Shown here: in pieces, positions 1 to 9,811 of the stretch
Numbering within the stretch: position 1 is the stretch's first letter
Layout of the letters: every line of letters starts with the position of its first letter
Assembly: GCA_033977485.1 (NCBI GenBank)
Contig: CM066995.1
Location: 49,165,162 to 49,229,161 of the forward strand
Reading direction: 5' to 3'
Source: Hydrangea macrophylla
Lineage: Eukaryota; Streptophyta; Magnoliopsida; Cornales; Hydrangeaceae
DNA length: 64,000 bases
The notes under the pieces: generated by a model
What the model saw: the letters and a program-made list of their open reading frames with translations, nothing else
Told to the model about the DNA's origin: nothing
Database searches by the model: none
Translations under genes and position numbers: made by a program

Positions 1-181
1 GTTATTTGTTGAGCGACGCTGAGTGGAGTGTGAATTCGTAAAGATAATACTGTTATCAGTGTAGAAATGCTTCATGTTTGCATTTGTTGATGTGTTGGTA
101 AACTGTGCACATTTATATATTGTGGCATGGCATGCATCGTCTTTATGCATCGAACTTAACAGGACGAGTTCTTGAAACATT

Positions 182-798
182 ATGGCTAATCCGGTAAGAG
201 AATTGTCATCGCATTCGCGGAAGGACCAAATAATGAATATGGTGGGAAACTTTATACAAGCTGTAAGTGAAAGAGAGCAGATGAATATTCAGGCTCCACC
301 AGTTGAAGTTCGTTATATTAATGCACTGCCTGTACCGCGACCTCAACGCACCAGCATAGAATGATTCCATAAACGGAAGCCGACCTTGTACCATGGGCAA
401 GTTGATAGAGACTTGGCTGACCATTGGATGATGGACATGGAAAGACGTTTTCGTACTGTGATATCTACCGAGGAGGAAAATATTATGTGCGCATCTGATA
501 CGTTGATGGACGAAGCATTAGATTGGTGGAATAATGTTCTAGAGCAAGGGAAGCCAACTACGTGGGAGGCATTTAAGGATGAATTCAGCAAGCGTTTCTT
601 TCCGCAATCTGCGTATACTCAGAAACGCTAAGAGTTTGCAAGTTTAGTCCAGGGAGACATGACTGTGAGTGAGTATGTATCCCGTTACAATACCTTGTTG
701 CGCTTTGGGAAAACTACCATTCCGATTGATGGGGATAAGGCTCGTAAGTTTGAGGAAGGGCTTAGGGAGAATATCCGTAGCCGTGTGGACATGCTGCA
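182..798 (+). pseudogene. gag N-terminal part of element A
   Basis: The ATG at 182 opens a gypsy gag. It starts MANPVRELSSHSRKDQ, matching the start of element B gag (MDPNREHSPHSRLDQ). The retrotransposon gag core follows, with ADHWMMDMERRF, DWWNNVLEQGKPTTWEAF, FPQSAYTQ and GDMTVSEYVSRYN. The capsid protein would package element RNA in cytoplasmic particles. One frame runs throughout, broken by stops at 362-364 and 629-631. It stops at 798, where element B entered within a SRVDMLH stretch, and continues at 11781. It cannot give a full protein as it stands. Confidence 0.88.
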
Positions 799-2746
799 TG
801 TCACGCCCCGAAACCACTCATTCCTAGGACACGTGGCACGCCACCAAGGCTTAACCCCAATCATTAAAGTTCTAAAATAAGTTTAAAATAACTTAAACCA
901 AATAAGCTCAACAATAATAATAAAAATAAAAAAAAAAACAAAATCCTATCTTTGCAATTAGTCAAAAACCCTATTTTAGCAAATAGTAAATTCACAAATA
1001 ATATTACCAAAATACAATTTGAAATCAATATTAATGCTTTAAACCATTTAGAATAAAATCAAAGTCACGAGCATGAGCTTCCAAGTACAAGCAAGAGTTT
1101 GTAAATAATTTAAGAAAAATACTAAATATAACCATTTACAACCAACCCAATAAATAAAACTCCAAGTTCAAACGTCCCAATCTATTAACATTAGCCATAG
1201 CAACACTACGATAAAACACAATCCCAACTAACATAGTCCAACCATATATTACAGAAGTTAAGTTACAACTATATTGCAAGCTTTAAACTAAAAAAAAGGT
1301 AACTATTAACAAAATTACAACAACTTCCTAACCAAGCCACTTCCCAGCTCACTTCCCCGATTCCTCGCCACGATCACCTACGATGGTTATTCAATAACCA
1401 TTACAATATATAAGCTATATGCTTAGTGAGTAATGCTAATCATGAACATGGATAATAAACACGCTCAATTCAACATATTACAAAGAACTATAGTCTCTGG
1501 CAATTACTAGTTCACTCCCATCACTACCGGCAAGCCCGCGGCTCTACTCCCCAAGCCCACGTGACTAGTCATGACCCACGTCCTCACACGTGCGGTCCCA
1601 TAGGCCTCTGGTGGCCGTGGTCGTCACCACAAAGATTACCTCACGGTGGTATAGAGCTAGCAATTTCCATTGACCCAAATAGGCAACTCAACATGATCAT
1701 TTAATCATTACACCGTGCTTTCACAATCAAATTGGGCCTAATTTAACCACATGAATTTTGCCCAATAATAAACTAAATAAATTAAATTAAACAAATTAGG
1801 CATGCTTTGGCCTCACAATTGAACTCAACATGAAAATCATCCAAATATCAAAATTAACATCACTCACATCTTGGGTTTCGCTCCTAATCACACGATTAGA
1901 GTCCTACTATGAACCAGGTACAAATCCTATACATGAATTACAAGTTATGAGCTAAAACCCCAAAAAGGGTCGCGGAAAAACTGTCACATAACTCAATAAA
2001 ATTAGTATCAACGGGTTAGACTCACCTCTAGGAGTCCAAATATGTAACCTGTTTTAAAAATCGATGTCGTTCGGCGCGTCAGCCGTTGTCGTGAACTTCA
2101 CCGACAACGTTTCTGCAACTCTCGTTTCTTCTCTGTAATGTATATACTAATCTAAAGTAAAGCAAATGAGGATGAGGATTCATCCTCCTATGTGGCTTCA
2201 TTATATTAGTTTTTTCCATTTTATTATGACACCCCCGCTAGTTTACTAGTTTTACAATTACGCCCCTACTATTTGTTAAACTGTATTAAAACTATCCCAA
2301 ACTTAAATGGGTATTTGTCCATGTCTAGCATGGGTCCCATAGGTGGTCCCATATAATTAAATGAAGTTGCTAATTAGCCTACTAATTATGTAACGTGTTC
2401 AATTCGTACTCACAAAGGTACCCCTAATTGACCCCAAAAATGGTCACTACCTAATAACCTGATATTATTAACAATAAAATAATCAATCATTTAAGCCTTA
2501 ATAAACAGTTAAGCACATAAGGTATTTCACATATTATTGTCCCATCTCAACTGGGACTCATCAACACATGTCCCAACTTGGGATTGCCACACTGGCCATA
2601 ACTGGGTTCCCAACTGGACACCCATAAAAAACTTAGTGGGTTAAACCCACTTCCAATATGTGTCACATAATACTATAATTATCATTAACTTATGACTATG
2701 CATGCTAAAGCAATAATAAATATAAACCGCGGGAGTGGGTGTTATA
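799..2746 (-). repeat. 3' LTR of element B
   Basis: This LTR is 1948 bp and pairs with 9812-11775. Read on the minus strand it starts TATAACACCC and ends GGGGCGTGACA, so the 5' end is TA rather than the usual TG. The partner copy shows the same. A TATA-like GTATATAC near 2137-2146 (minus strand) is conserved in both copies. It contains no coding capacity. Confidence 0.93.
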
Positions 2747-2875
2747 TCTCTCCCCTCCTTAGAAAGGAGTTTGTCCCCAAACTCGTAGTACCTCATGTTT
2801 CGAACAAGAATGGATACTTCTCTTTCATTTCATCTTCTCTTTCCCACGTTGCTTCCTCAATAGAGTGATTTCGCC
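2503..2875. repeat. 373-bp direct duplication, copy 1 (flanks a foreign segment)
   Basis: This stretch covers the first 244 bp of the element B LTR, the polypurine tract and the end of the internal region. It reappears at 4840-5212 without indels and with only about two base changes that I could see. The copies bracket the foreign DNA at 2876-4839. Confidence 0.93.
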
Positions 2876-2890
2876 GACAAAATGGGGTGT

Positions 2891-3604
2891 CTACAGTTGG
2901 ATACTTGGGGCCTGCTCATAGAGCCCGAAGGCGGACACTTGGAAGAACTTGTTCTTCCACCCCTTGTTGTTACTCAGGCAGTTGACGATAATCTTCCTCC
3001 CCTGCCAAGCAGCTAGAGAAAAGAACCCGACCTCCCCGTGCACAGAGAATGGTTGGTAGGCCCAAAAGAGCTCTTGGAGGGTGAGTTCGTGTCCAAAAAC
3101 TTGGACCAAAATGAAATGGACCCCATCAGGAACCTCCACCCATTTGAGGCAAGCTATCCGGGAGCAATCCCGAGGTAGATCAGGACGTATCGGATGGAGT
3201 GGAATGCAAAACCCGGCCATGAGGGAGTCCTCATACAAGGTAACAAAGCCCGGGTGATGAAGCTCAGCCCCACCCGCTTGTACAGTCAGGGCACAACTGT
3301 CGGGAATAGCATATCGATCCCTAATCCGGCCAACGTCTTGAGCTCGCAAAATGGAGGGAATGAATTCACTGGCGAATGTTACCTCAGGGTCTAAACCCTC
3401 CGGCATTTCATCACCAGAACCCCGCGAGACGAAGGCCACTGGGGCCTTCTGGTCTGACTCATCCGACACCCGAATTGGGATCCTACACTCACTATGGTGG
3501 TCCGACGCTGTAGCGGAGGGTGGAATCAGGCTCGTGTCCAGAGTCCTGGACCGTGATTGTTCATCTTCCGATCGGGTAGCGGAATCGAAATCGGAGTGCT
3601 GCAT
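2891..3604 (-). CDS. Antisense ORF protein, 'putative gypsy type transposon' domain (PF04195-like)
   Basis: An unbroken ORF of about 237 codons starts at the ATG at 3604 (MQHSDFDSATRSEDEQ). The same frame stays open upstream to 3868 without an ATG. The C-terminal half carries the family signature: IRDRYAIPDSCALTV, FVTLYEDSLMAGFCIPLHP, HELTLQELFWAYQPF, FSLAAWQGRKIIV and KGWKNKFFQV. Many such proteins occur in plant genomes inside or beside gypsy elements, and their function is unknown. The N-terminal part is Ser/Glu/Asp-rich and probably disordered. A TATA box and a leader intron precede it on the same strand, so it looks like an independent antisense transcription unit. The family call is from memory of the domain. 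The stop codon at 2891 overlaps a TGTAGACACC string that resembles an LTR start, probably by chance. Confidence 0.72.
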   Translation of the reverse strand: MQHSDFDSATRSEDEQSRSRTLDTSLIPPSATASDHHSECRIPIRVSDESDQKAPVAFVSRGSGDEMPEGLDPEVTFASEFIPSILRAQDVGRIRDRYAIPDSCALTVQAGGAELHHPGFVTLYEDSLMAGFCIPLHPIRPDLPRDCSRIACLKWVEVPDGVHFILVQVFGHELTLQELFWAYQPFSVHGEVGFFSLAAWQGRKIIVNCLSNNKGWKNKFFQVSAFGLYEQAPSIQL

Positions 3605-3888
3605 CTCTAGGGTTCTTGGGACAGGACGGGGAAACAAATGACTGCCTAGGTAGGGGTCGGTGACTCCGAGTTCGAAGTATAAGGGGAGCAGATCCACCAA
3701 CCTATAGGGTGAGGTGCACAGAGCTCTCAGGGCAAAGAAACACTCGGTCAGCACTAACACGTGGCACCCCGACCGTTTTAACTGCACTATCAATGAGGAA
3801 GGGTTATCTGACCTAAGGAGAAAGATGAACCTAAAGAAGAAGAAATCCCACTCCCGCGCAAGCCTCAAGGGGTTCGTCCTCTCTAGCG

Positions 3889-3960
3889 CTGCCCGGGAAA
3901 GAAAAAAAAAGAAGGGAAGGAAGAAACTAGTGAATTAAACTTGAAGAAGTGAGGACTTAC
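3889..3960 (-). other. Predicted 72-bp leader intron of the antisense gene
   Basis: On the minus strand the donor TTCTTG|GTAAGTCC region begins at 3960 and the acceptor CCCGGGCAG ends at 3889, with a pyrimidine-rich tract before it. The intron lies between the TATA box and the ATG at 3604. The leader intron of the antisense gene in element F is built the same way. Confidence 0.55.
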
Positions 3961-4074
3961 AAGAATTTGAGCAGAAAAGGAGCTCGGGAAGCTTGACCGG
4001 GAACTTTTTGCTCTCAAACTGCTTGGTAATCTCTGTATCAGGGTAGCAGGAATGGCAGAAATGAACAAGTGAAC

Positions 4075-4082
4075 CTTATATA
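4075..4082 (-). promoter_or_regulatory. TATA box of the antisense gene
   Basis: TATATAAG on the minus strand, about 115 bp upstream of the predicted leader intron and with no other gene to serve. It is a good consensus match but its activity is inferred. Confidence 0.55.
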
Positions 4083-4457
4083 GAAAACACAGACGGTCCA
4101 AACCAAATCCAACGGCCAAGACGCATTCCCGCCTAAATTGTCCGACAGCTATCAACTCGGGCACGTGAAGCGACGCCTCAAAAGGCGCGCGCATTAAATG
4201 CGTGATAGGACGGTTCGGTTACAATTCAACTGTTCGGTTACCTTTGCACCAATCTCGCTAGACCCTGACCAGGCCAACCAATAACTGACACATGGCAGAC
4301 GTCGGCCTAGGCCCACAGGGTCATCGCTCAGTCCAGTCCCCGGCTAACCAATGTGATCGGTTATTCCCTAGGTAAAGAGTCCCGACCTCGTTCCCAGACG
4401 GTTTTCATAACAGTACTAATTTTCAATCCTTATTTGATGAAGCATCGCATTAGCTTT

Positions 4458-4473
4458 GAAAATGGGGGGAAGC
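4458..4473 (+). other. Polypurine tract of the captured Tat-lineage 3' end
   Basis: GAAAATGGGGGGAAGC lies directly before TGATAGG, the start of the LTR fragment. Element C has a comparable GGAAATAGGGGG before its 3' LTR. Confidence 0.7.
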
Positions 4474-4839
4474 TGATAGGTATAAAAACATCAAGTCAAT
4501 GTCAAAGTTGCCACCTCAGCAAGGAAACGTCACATCATCTTGAAAGGATACCCACTGCCTAATTTTCCCAAGCTGTCTGCAAAGAACCGCTCAGTCAGAG
4601 GCCACTGCTCGGGTGTACAGTACGGGACAACCCTTCAGTAGGTGCAGTCCAGGCGTACCCCATAGCCTAGAAATCACTAGATCAGCCAGCTTCCTATTAT
4701 GGCTGGAAGACTTCTGGAAGAAGCGAACAGTTTCCTAAACCACTTAAAACTCTCCTAATTTCATATAAATCAATTATAATCAGATTGGGTTTCCAAAATT
4801 TGATAAATTACCTTGTACGGGTGGCCTCTTGCACTTATA
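4474..4839 (+). repeat. Truncated LTR (U3 only) of the captured element
   Basis: These 366 bp begin TGATAGGTATAAAA and end in CACTTATAAA, aligning with the promoter end of the element C LTRs (CATCTATAAAAG). The copy is cut exactly at its TATA box, where the second copy of the 373-bp duplication starts. R and U5 are missing. Confidence 0.68.
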
Positions 4840-5212
4840 AAACAGTTAAGCACATAAGGTATTTCACATATTATTGTCCCATCTCAACTGGGACTCATCA
4901 ACACATGTCCCAACTTGGGATTGCCACACTGGCCATAACTGGGTTCCCAACTGGACACCCATAAAAAACTTAGTGGGTTAAACCCACTTCCAATATGTGT
5001 TACATAATACTATAATTATCATTAACTTATGACTATGCATGCTAAAGCAATAATAAATATAAACCGCGGGAGTGGGTGTTATATCTCTCCCCTCCTTAGA
5101 AAGGAGTTTGTCCCCAAACTCGTAGTACCTCATGTTTCGAACAAGAATGGATACTTCTCTTTCATTTCATCTTCTCTTTCCCACGTGGCTTCCTCAATAG
5201 AGTGATTTCGCC
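4840..5212. repeat. 373-bp direct duplication, copy 2
   Basis: This is the right-hand copy of 2503-2875. It holds a 244-bp element B LTR start (4840-5083), a second polypurine tract and the last coding bases. Only this copy is continuous with the pol gene of element B. Confidence 0.93.
5084..5097 (-). other. Polypurine tract of element B
   Basis: AAGGAGGGGAGAGA on the minus strand, immediately before the LTR start TATAACACC. A duplicate lies at 2747-2760 beside the complete 3' LTR. Confidence 0.75.
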
Positions 5213-7990
5213 ACAACACCATGACTAAAGGAATGGTCTTTGTTCGTAAAACCTGTTCTTTTCTATCAAGAATCTTGACTGGCTGCTCGATATATGTCAA
5301 GTCTTCCCTGACTTCCAACGGCTCTGGACTAATCACTTTCTTCGGATCCGACACACATCTTCTTAACATTGATATATGGAATACATTGTGTACATTAGCC
5401 AATTATGATGGTAACTCCAACCAATAAGCTACTGGTCTAACTCTGCAAATGATCTCAAATGGCCCAACATACCTTGGATTTAACTTTCCTCGTTTTCCAA
5501 ATCTTGTAATCCCGTTTATCGGCGATACCTTTAAGAATACAAACTCCCCAACTTCAAACTCCATCGGTCTTCTTTTCAAGTCCGCATAGCTTTTATATCT
5601 ACTTTGTGCTATTTGAAGTCGTTTTTGTATTATCTTTATCTTTTTCGTAGTCTGCTGAACAATTTCAGGCCCTATCAATCTCCTTTCACCAACCTCGGTC
5701 CAACAAAGCGGAGAACGACACTTACGCCCATATAAAGCCGCAAAAGGCGCCATCCCAATACTGGATTGATAACTATTATTATGAGCAAATTCAGCCAATG
5801 GCAAGTGTTCTTCCTAATCACCTTTAAAATCCAAAACACAAAGTCGAAGCATATCTTCTAGTATCTGAATTACACGTTCTGATTGGCCATCGATTTGAGG
5901 ATGAAAAGTTGTACTGAAACTCAATCTTGTACCCATCGCTCTCTGCATTCCTCGCCAAAATCTTGATGTAAATGCACTATCTCGATCAGAGACTATAGAT
6001 ACTGGAACTCCATGAAGTCTTACAATTTCTTGGACATACAATTCAGCTAACTTGTTTGGATCATTGGTCTTAATAGGTAGAAAATGTGCAGACTTAGTCA
6101 ATCGATCAACGATTACTCATACACTGTCATTTGATTTTCTAGACCTCGGTAAACCTCCCACAAAATCCATTGTGATATTTTCCCATTTCCACTCTAGTAT
6201 AGGTAATGGTTCCAATTTTCCCCCTGGTTTCTGGTGTTCCCTTTACCCTCTGACAAGCCACACATTTTGCCACGTGCTCAGCTACTTCTCGTTTCATTCT
6301 TGACCCCCAATAGATTTTTTGCAAATCACGGTACATCTTAGTACTACTTGAATGGATTGAGTACCTCGTATTGTGTGCCTCTTCCAAAATTACTTCCTTT
6401 ATACCATCTATGTTGGGTACACAAACTCGATTCCTGAATTTCAATATACCATTCTCAAAAGTAAATTCTGGTTGCTTACCCTCAGGTATCTCATCATGAA
6501 TCTTCTTCAATATTGGATCTTGAAGCTGTTTAGCTCGGATTTCATCAATAAGAGACAGCTGTGCAATAATGACTGACATTAGACCACCTCTAGTTTCTGG
6601 AATCACCTCCAACTTTAGCTGCTCCATTTCTCGAATTAACTTTTCTTGTGAAGTCAAAGCATAGGCCAAATTAGTTGTAGACTTTCGACTCAGCGCATCG
6701 GCCACCACATTAGCTTTTCCTCGATGATACTGGATTGTCAAGTCATAATCTTTCATTAACTCTAACCACCTTCTTTGCCTCATATTCAATTCTCGCTGTG
6801 TAAACAGATATTTCAAACTCTTGTGATCAGTGTAAATTTCACATTTTTCCCCGTAGAGATAATGCCTCCAAATCTTCAAAGCAAAGATAATCGCCGCTAA
6901 CTCAAGATTATGAGTCGGATAATTCACTTCGTGTGGCCTTAACTGTCGTGAGGCTTAGGCAATTACCTTGTTGTTTTGCATCAAAACACAACCCAAACCT
7001 CGATATGAAGCATCACTATATATCACAAACCCTACAGTACCTGAAGGAATGGTCAATATTAGTGCTGTCATCAGACGAGTCATTAATTCAGCACAACTTT
7101 CTTCACATTCTGGACTCCAGATAAAATGAACATCTTTTCGCATAAGTTGTGTCATTGGCATTGCAATTTTTGAAAAATTTTCCACGAACCTTCGGTAATA
7201 TCCAGCTAATCCCAAGAAGCTTCGTACTTCTGCCACACTTGTTGGCGACTTCCAATTAGCTACAGCTTCAATCTTTTGTGGATCCATTGATACCCCTTCT
7301 TTTGATATTACGTGTCCCAAGAATGCTATCTCAGTTAACCAAAATTCAGACTTCTTTAACTTCTCAAACAACTTCTTTTCATGGAGTCGTTGTAGGACTA
7401 ACCGTAGATGCCTCTCGTGGTCTTCCACAATATATTAGGATATCATCTATGAAGACAATGGCAAACTCGTCCAGATACTCTTTGAACACTCGATTCATCA
7501 AATCCATAAATGCTGCCGGTGCGTTTGTAACTCCAAAAGGCATAACAAGAAATTCATAATGACCATAACGGGTCCTAAACGCTGTTTTCACCACGCCTTC
7601 CTCTTTGACTTTTAGTTGGTGTTAACCGGATCGCAAATCAATCTTGGAAAAGACTTGGGCTCCTTGAAGTTGATCAAACAAGTCATCAATTCTAGGCAAC
7701 GGATATTTGTTCTTGATAGTTAACTTGTTGAGTTCTCGATAATCGATACACATCCTCATAGTCCCGTCTTTCTTCTTAACAAACAAGACTGGTGCACCCC
7801 ACGGCGATACACTAGGTCGAATGAATCCCTTATCTAGAAGATCTTGCAACTGAATCTTCAGTTCTTTTAACTCCACCGGTGCCATTCTGTACGGTGTTTT
7901 CGATACTGGCTGAAATCCCGATGCTACTTCAATAGTAAATTCAATTTCCCGCTCAACTAGTACATCAGGTAGATCCTCAGGAAAGACATC
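5130..7990 (-). pseudogene. pol of element B: RT, RNase H, integrase and chromodomain
   Basis: In order: RT ([44 protein letters not shown], active site FIDD), RNase H ([34 protein letters not shown]), integrase (zinc-binding [11 protein letters not shown] core with SDRDSAFTSRFW and ERVIQILEDML), GPY/F region (KLNPRYVGPFEI) and a C-terminal chromodomain (VLWRNHSIEEATWEREDEM) ending at 5130. The chromodomain places it in Tekay/Del-type chromoviruses. Breaks: a stop in the RT at 7622-7624, a frame change after FIDDILIY near 7430, stops near 6955 and 5817 (the latter where TGG is expected), and frame changes near 6230 and 5405. It is not functional. Confidence 0.92.
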
Positions 7991-8019
7991 TGGGAATTCC
8001 CGTATAACTGAAATGTCTT

Positions 8020-8799
8020 CTATTTTAGTCCCTGTGACCGTGTGTCAATTATTGAACATAAGAACCCCCGACAACCTTGTTTCAACAACTTGCCTACCCG
8101 TAGTACTGAAACCAAATATGGTGGTGCTACAACACCAGTTCCCTGAAAACTGAACTCCCCCTGTCCCATTGGTCGAAAAGTAACTTTTTTCTGTTCACAA
8201 TTGATAGTTGCTTGGTTCATAGATAACCAGTCCATACCCAAAATCGCATCAAAATAATTAATGGCCAACGGAATTAAATTCACTTTCAAAACTCTATCAT
8301 TTATCCTGATATCACATGCTTTAAATATTGATGAAGTCACCATGGGTTTACTTAAGGGTAACGATATCGACAAATCATACCCTAAAGGTTCTGACATGCT
8401 GTCTAAGTGTCTAACAAATTCATGTGCAACAAAAGAATGTGTCGACCCTGAATCTATTAAGACACATGCCGGGTATGAGCAAATAAGTAATATACCTGAC
8501 ACGACAGAATCAGCAACTGCAGCATCCCCCGGTGTTAGACGGAAATACCTTCCTTGTCTCTGCTTTGGCCCTTTTCCCTTATCCCCACTTGTCCCTGGTT
8601 TTGCCCAAGTTGAAACCACGGAACCTGTCCCTCGCTGCCATCTTGTTGGGAAATCTTTTGCTAGATGTCCAGGCTGCCCACATTCAAAGCATTTTCCCCT
8701 TAGGTCTGGATTTATGCTCCCCGTACTTTGAGTTCGAGCTTGTGAGCAATTTCTCGCTATATGCCCCTTCTGCTTGCAGATATTGCATACTAGCGTCAA
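8020..8799 (-). pseudogene. Zinc knuckles and protease of element B
   Basis: The first knuckle, CNICKQKGHIARNC, is complete (CX2CX4HX4C). The second, CFECGQPGHLAKDF, has lost its last cysteine. A Gly/Lys-rich linker leads to an aspartic protease with active site LIDSGSTHSF and the downstream ILGMDWL motif. This 259-codon stretch is open, but both neighbours are in other frames. The knuckles would bind RNA and the protease would process Gag-Pol. Confidence 0.9.
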
Positions 8800-8955
8800 G
8801 TGGCATACACCCCAATATTGACGATTGCACGTTGGACATAATGGGCGACTCTCCCCAGATAAGGAACTTCCCCTTTGAAATCCTGAGCTAGAACCAGAAC
8901 CTCGCGAGAACAGCTTCTTAAAGAAACCTTGTCCCTTACCCTTCCCTTCGGCTGG

Positions 8956-9626
8956 TCATTTGCTTTGTTGACTTTGCTTGTACTTATCAATATCTCTTTC
9001 TGCGATCAAAGCAACATCTTGTACATCGGCCAACTTTTTGAGTTGATGTGTATCCACTCGGCTTCTAATATAATCTTGTAGTCCTTCCTCAAATTTTCGT
9101 GCCCTATGCACTTCCCTTGGTACTGTTCGATGTGCAAACCGAAGTAGGCTATTATATTTTGTTGCATACTCATTTACGATCATGTCCCCTTGTTGCAGAT
9201 TTGCAAACTCTCGGCCCATCTGGGTCTTAACGGATGGTGGAAAGTACCGCTTATAGAAAATTTTCACAAATCTGTCCCATGTCTCTGGTACCCCTTGATC
9301 AATCACATTTGTCCACCAGTTCAGGCTTCACCTTTCAAAGTATTAGTAGCACACATTATCTTCTCCCCACATGTACATTCCACAGCCCAAAAGATGCGTT
9401 GCATATCCATTACCCAATGATCAGCTAGTGATGGATCTGGGCCTCCATCAAATTGACTCGGCTTTCTTTTATAAAATTGTTCAATGACTCCCCGTTCGGC
9501 CCGTGGTTGTGGGTTTGCAGGTCTATCACCACCCATTCGATCACTTACTGCCCTTACGAAATTGCTTACTACATCTTCTAGTTGGTCCAACCTCGAATGA
9601 GGTGAATGTTCCCGATTTGGATCCAT
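8956..9626 (-). pseudogene. gag N-terminal and core part of element B
   Basis: The ATG at 9626 (MDPNREHSPHSRLDQLEDV) follows the primer site by about 170 bp. Core motifs are ADHWVMDMQRIFWAVECT, ETWDRFVKIFYKRYFPP, NLQQGDMIVNEYATKYNSLLRF and RKFEEGLQDYIRSRVD. A frame change or small deletion after NTLKGEA near 9320 separates the two halves. The C-terminal linker continues in another frame to about 8796 with an SGS-rich stretch. It is homologous to the gag of element A that it interrupts. Confidence 0.87.
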
Positions 9627-9792
9627 TTTCTTACCTGTCAGTCAATTCAAATAAATATATTGCATGCTATGCCAATATGTCATATAACAATATAGCAACA
9701 ATTATTCATATGCATTCATAAAATGCATCTACATGCTCAACATCTACACGTACTCTCAATCGTCGTCTCTCGTACCCAAGGTTCTAAGCCTA

Positions 9793-9806
9793 CCGCTCTG
9801 ATACCA
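9793..9806 (-). other. Primer binding site of element B (initiator-Met tRNA)
   Basis: TGGTATCAGAGCGG on the minus strand, five bases inside the 5' LTR end. The TGGTATCAGAGC core is the standard site for initiator methionine tRNA in many plant gypsy elements. Confidence 0.9.
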
Positions 9807-9811
9807 CTAAA

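Larger units (their letters stand above)
2876..4839 (+). mobile_element. Foreign segment: 3' end of a Tat-lineage element captured inside element B
   Basis: This 1964-bp insert has no LTR pair of its own. Read on the plus strand it holds an antisense gene (2891-4083, minus strand), a polypurine tract (4458-4473) and the U3 part of an LTR (4474-4839) that stops at its TATA box. The LTR piece resembles that of element C: it starts TGATAGGTATAAAA, and its end CTTGTACGGGTGGCCTCTTG corresponds to CTTGTACAAGTAGGTCTCTT in C. An antisense gene just before the 3' LTR is a known Tat-lineage layout. The flanking 373-bp duplication points to break repair rather than ordinary integration. Confidence 0.82.

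Noticed and set aside
2876..2897. LTR terminus (TGTAGACACCCCATTTTGTC on the minus strand) marking a separate element
   Set aside because: It coincides with the end of the antisense ORF and has no polypurine tract beside it. The plus-strand tract and LTR start at 4458-4474 explain the segment better. It remains possible.
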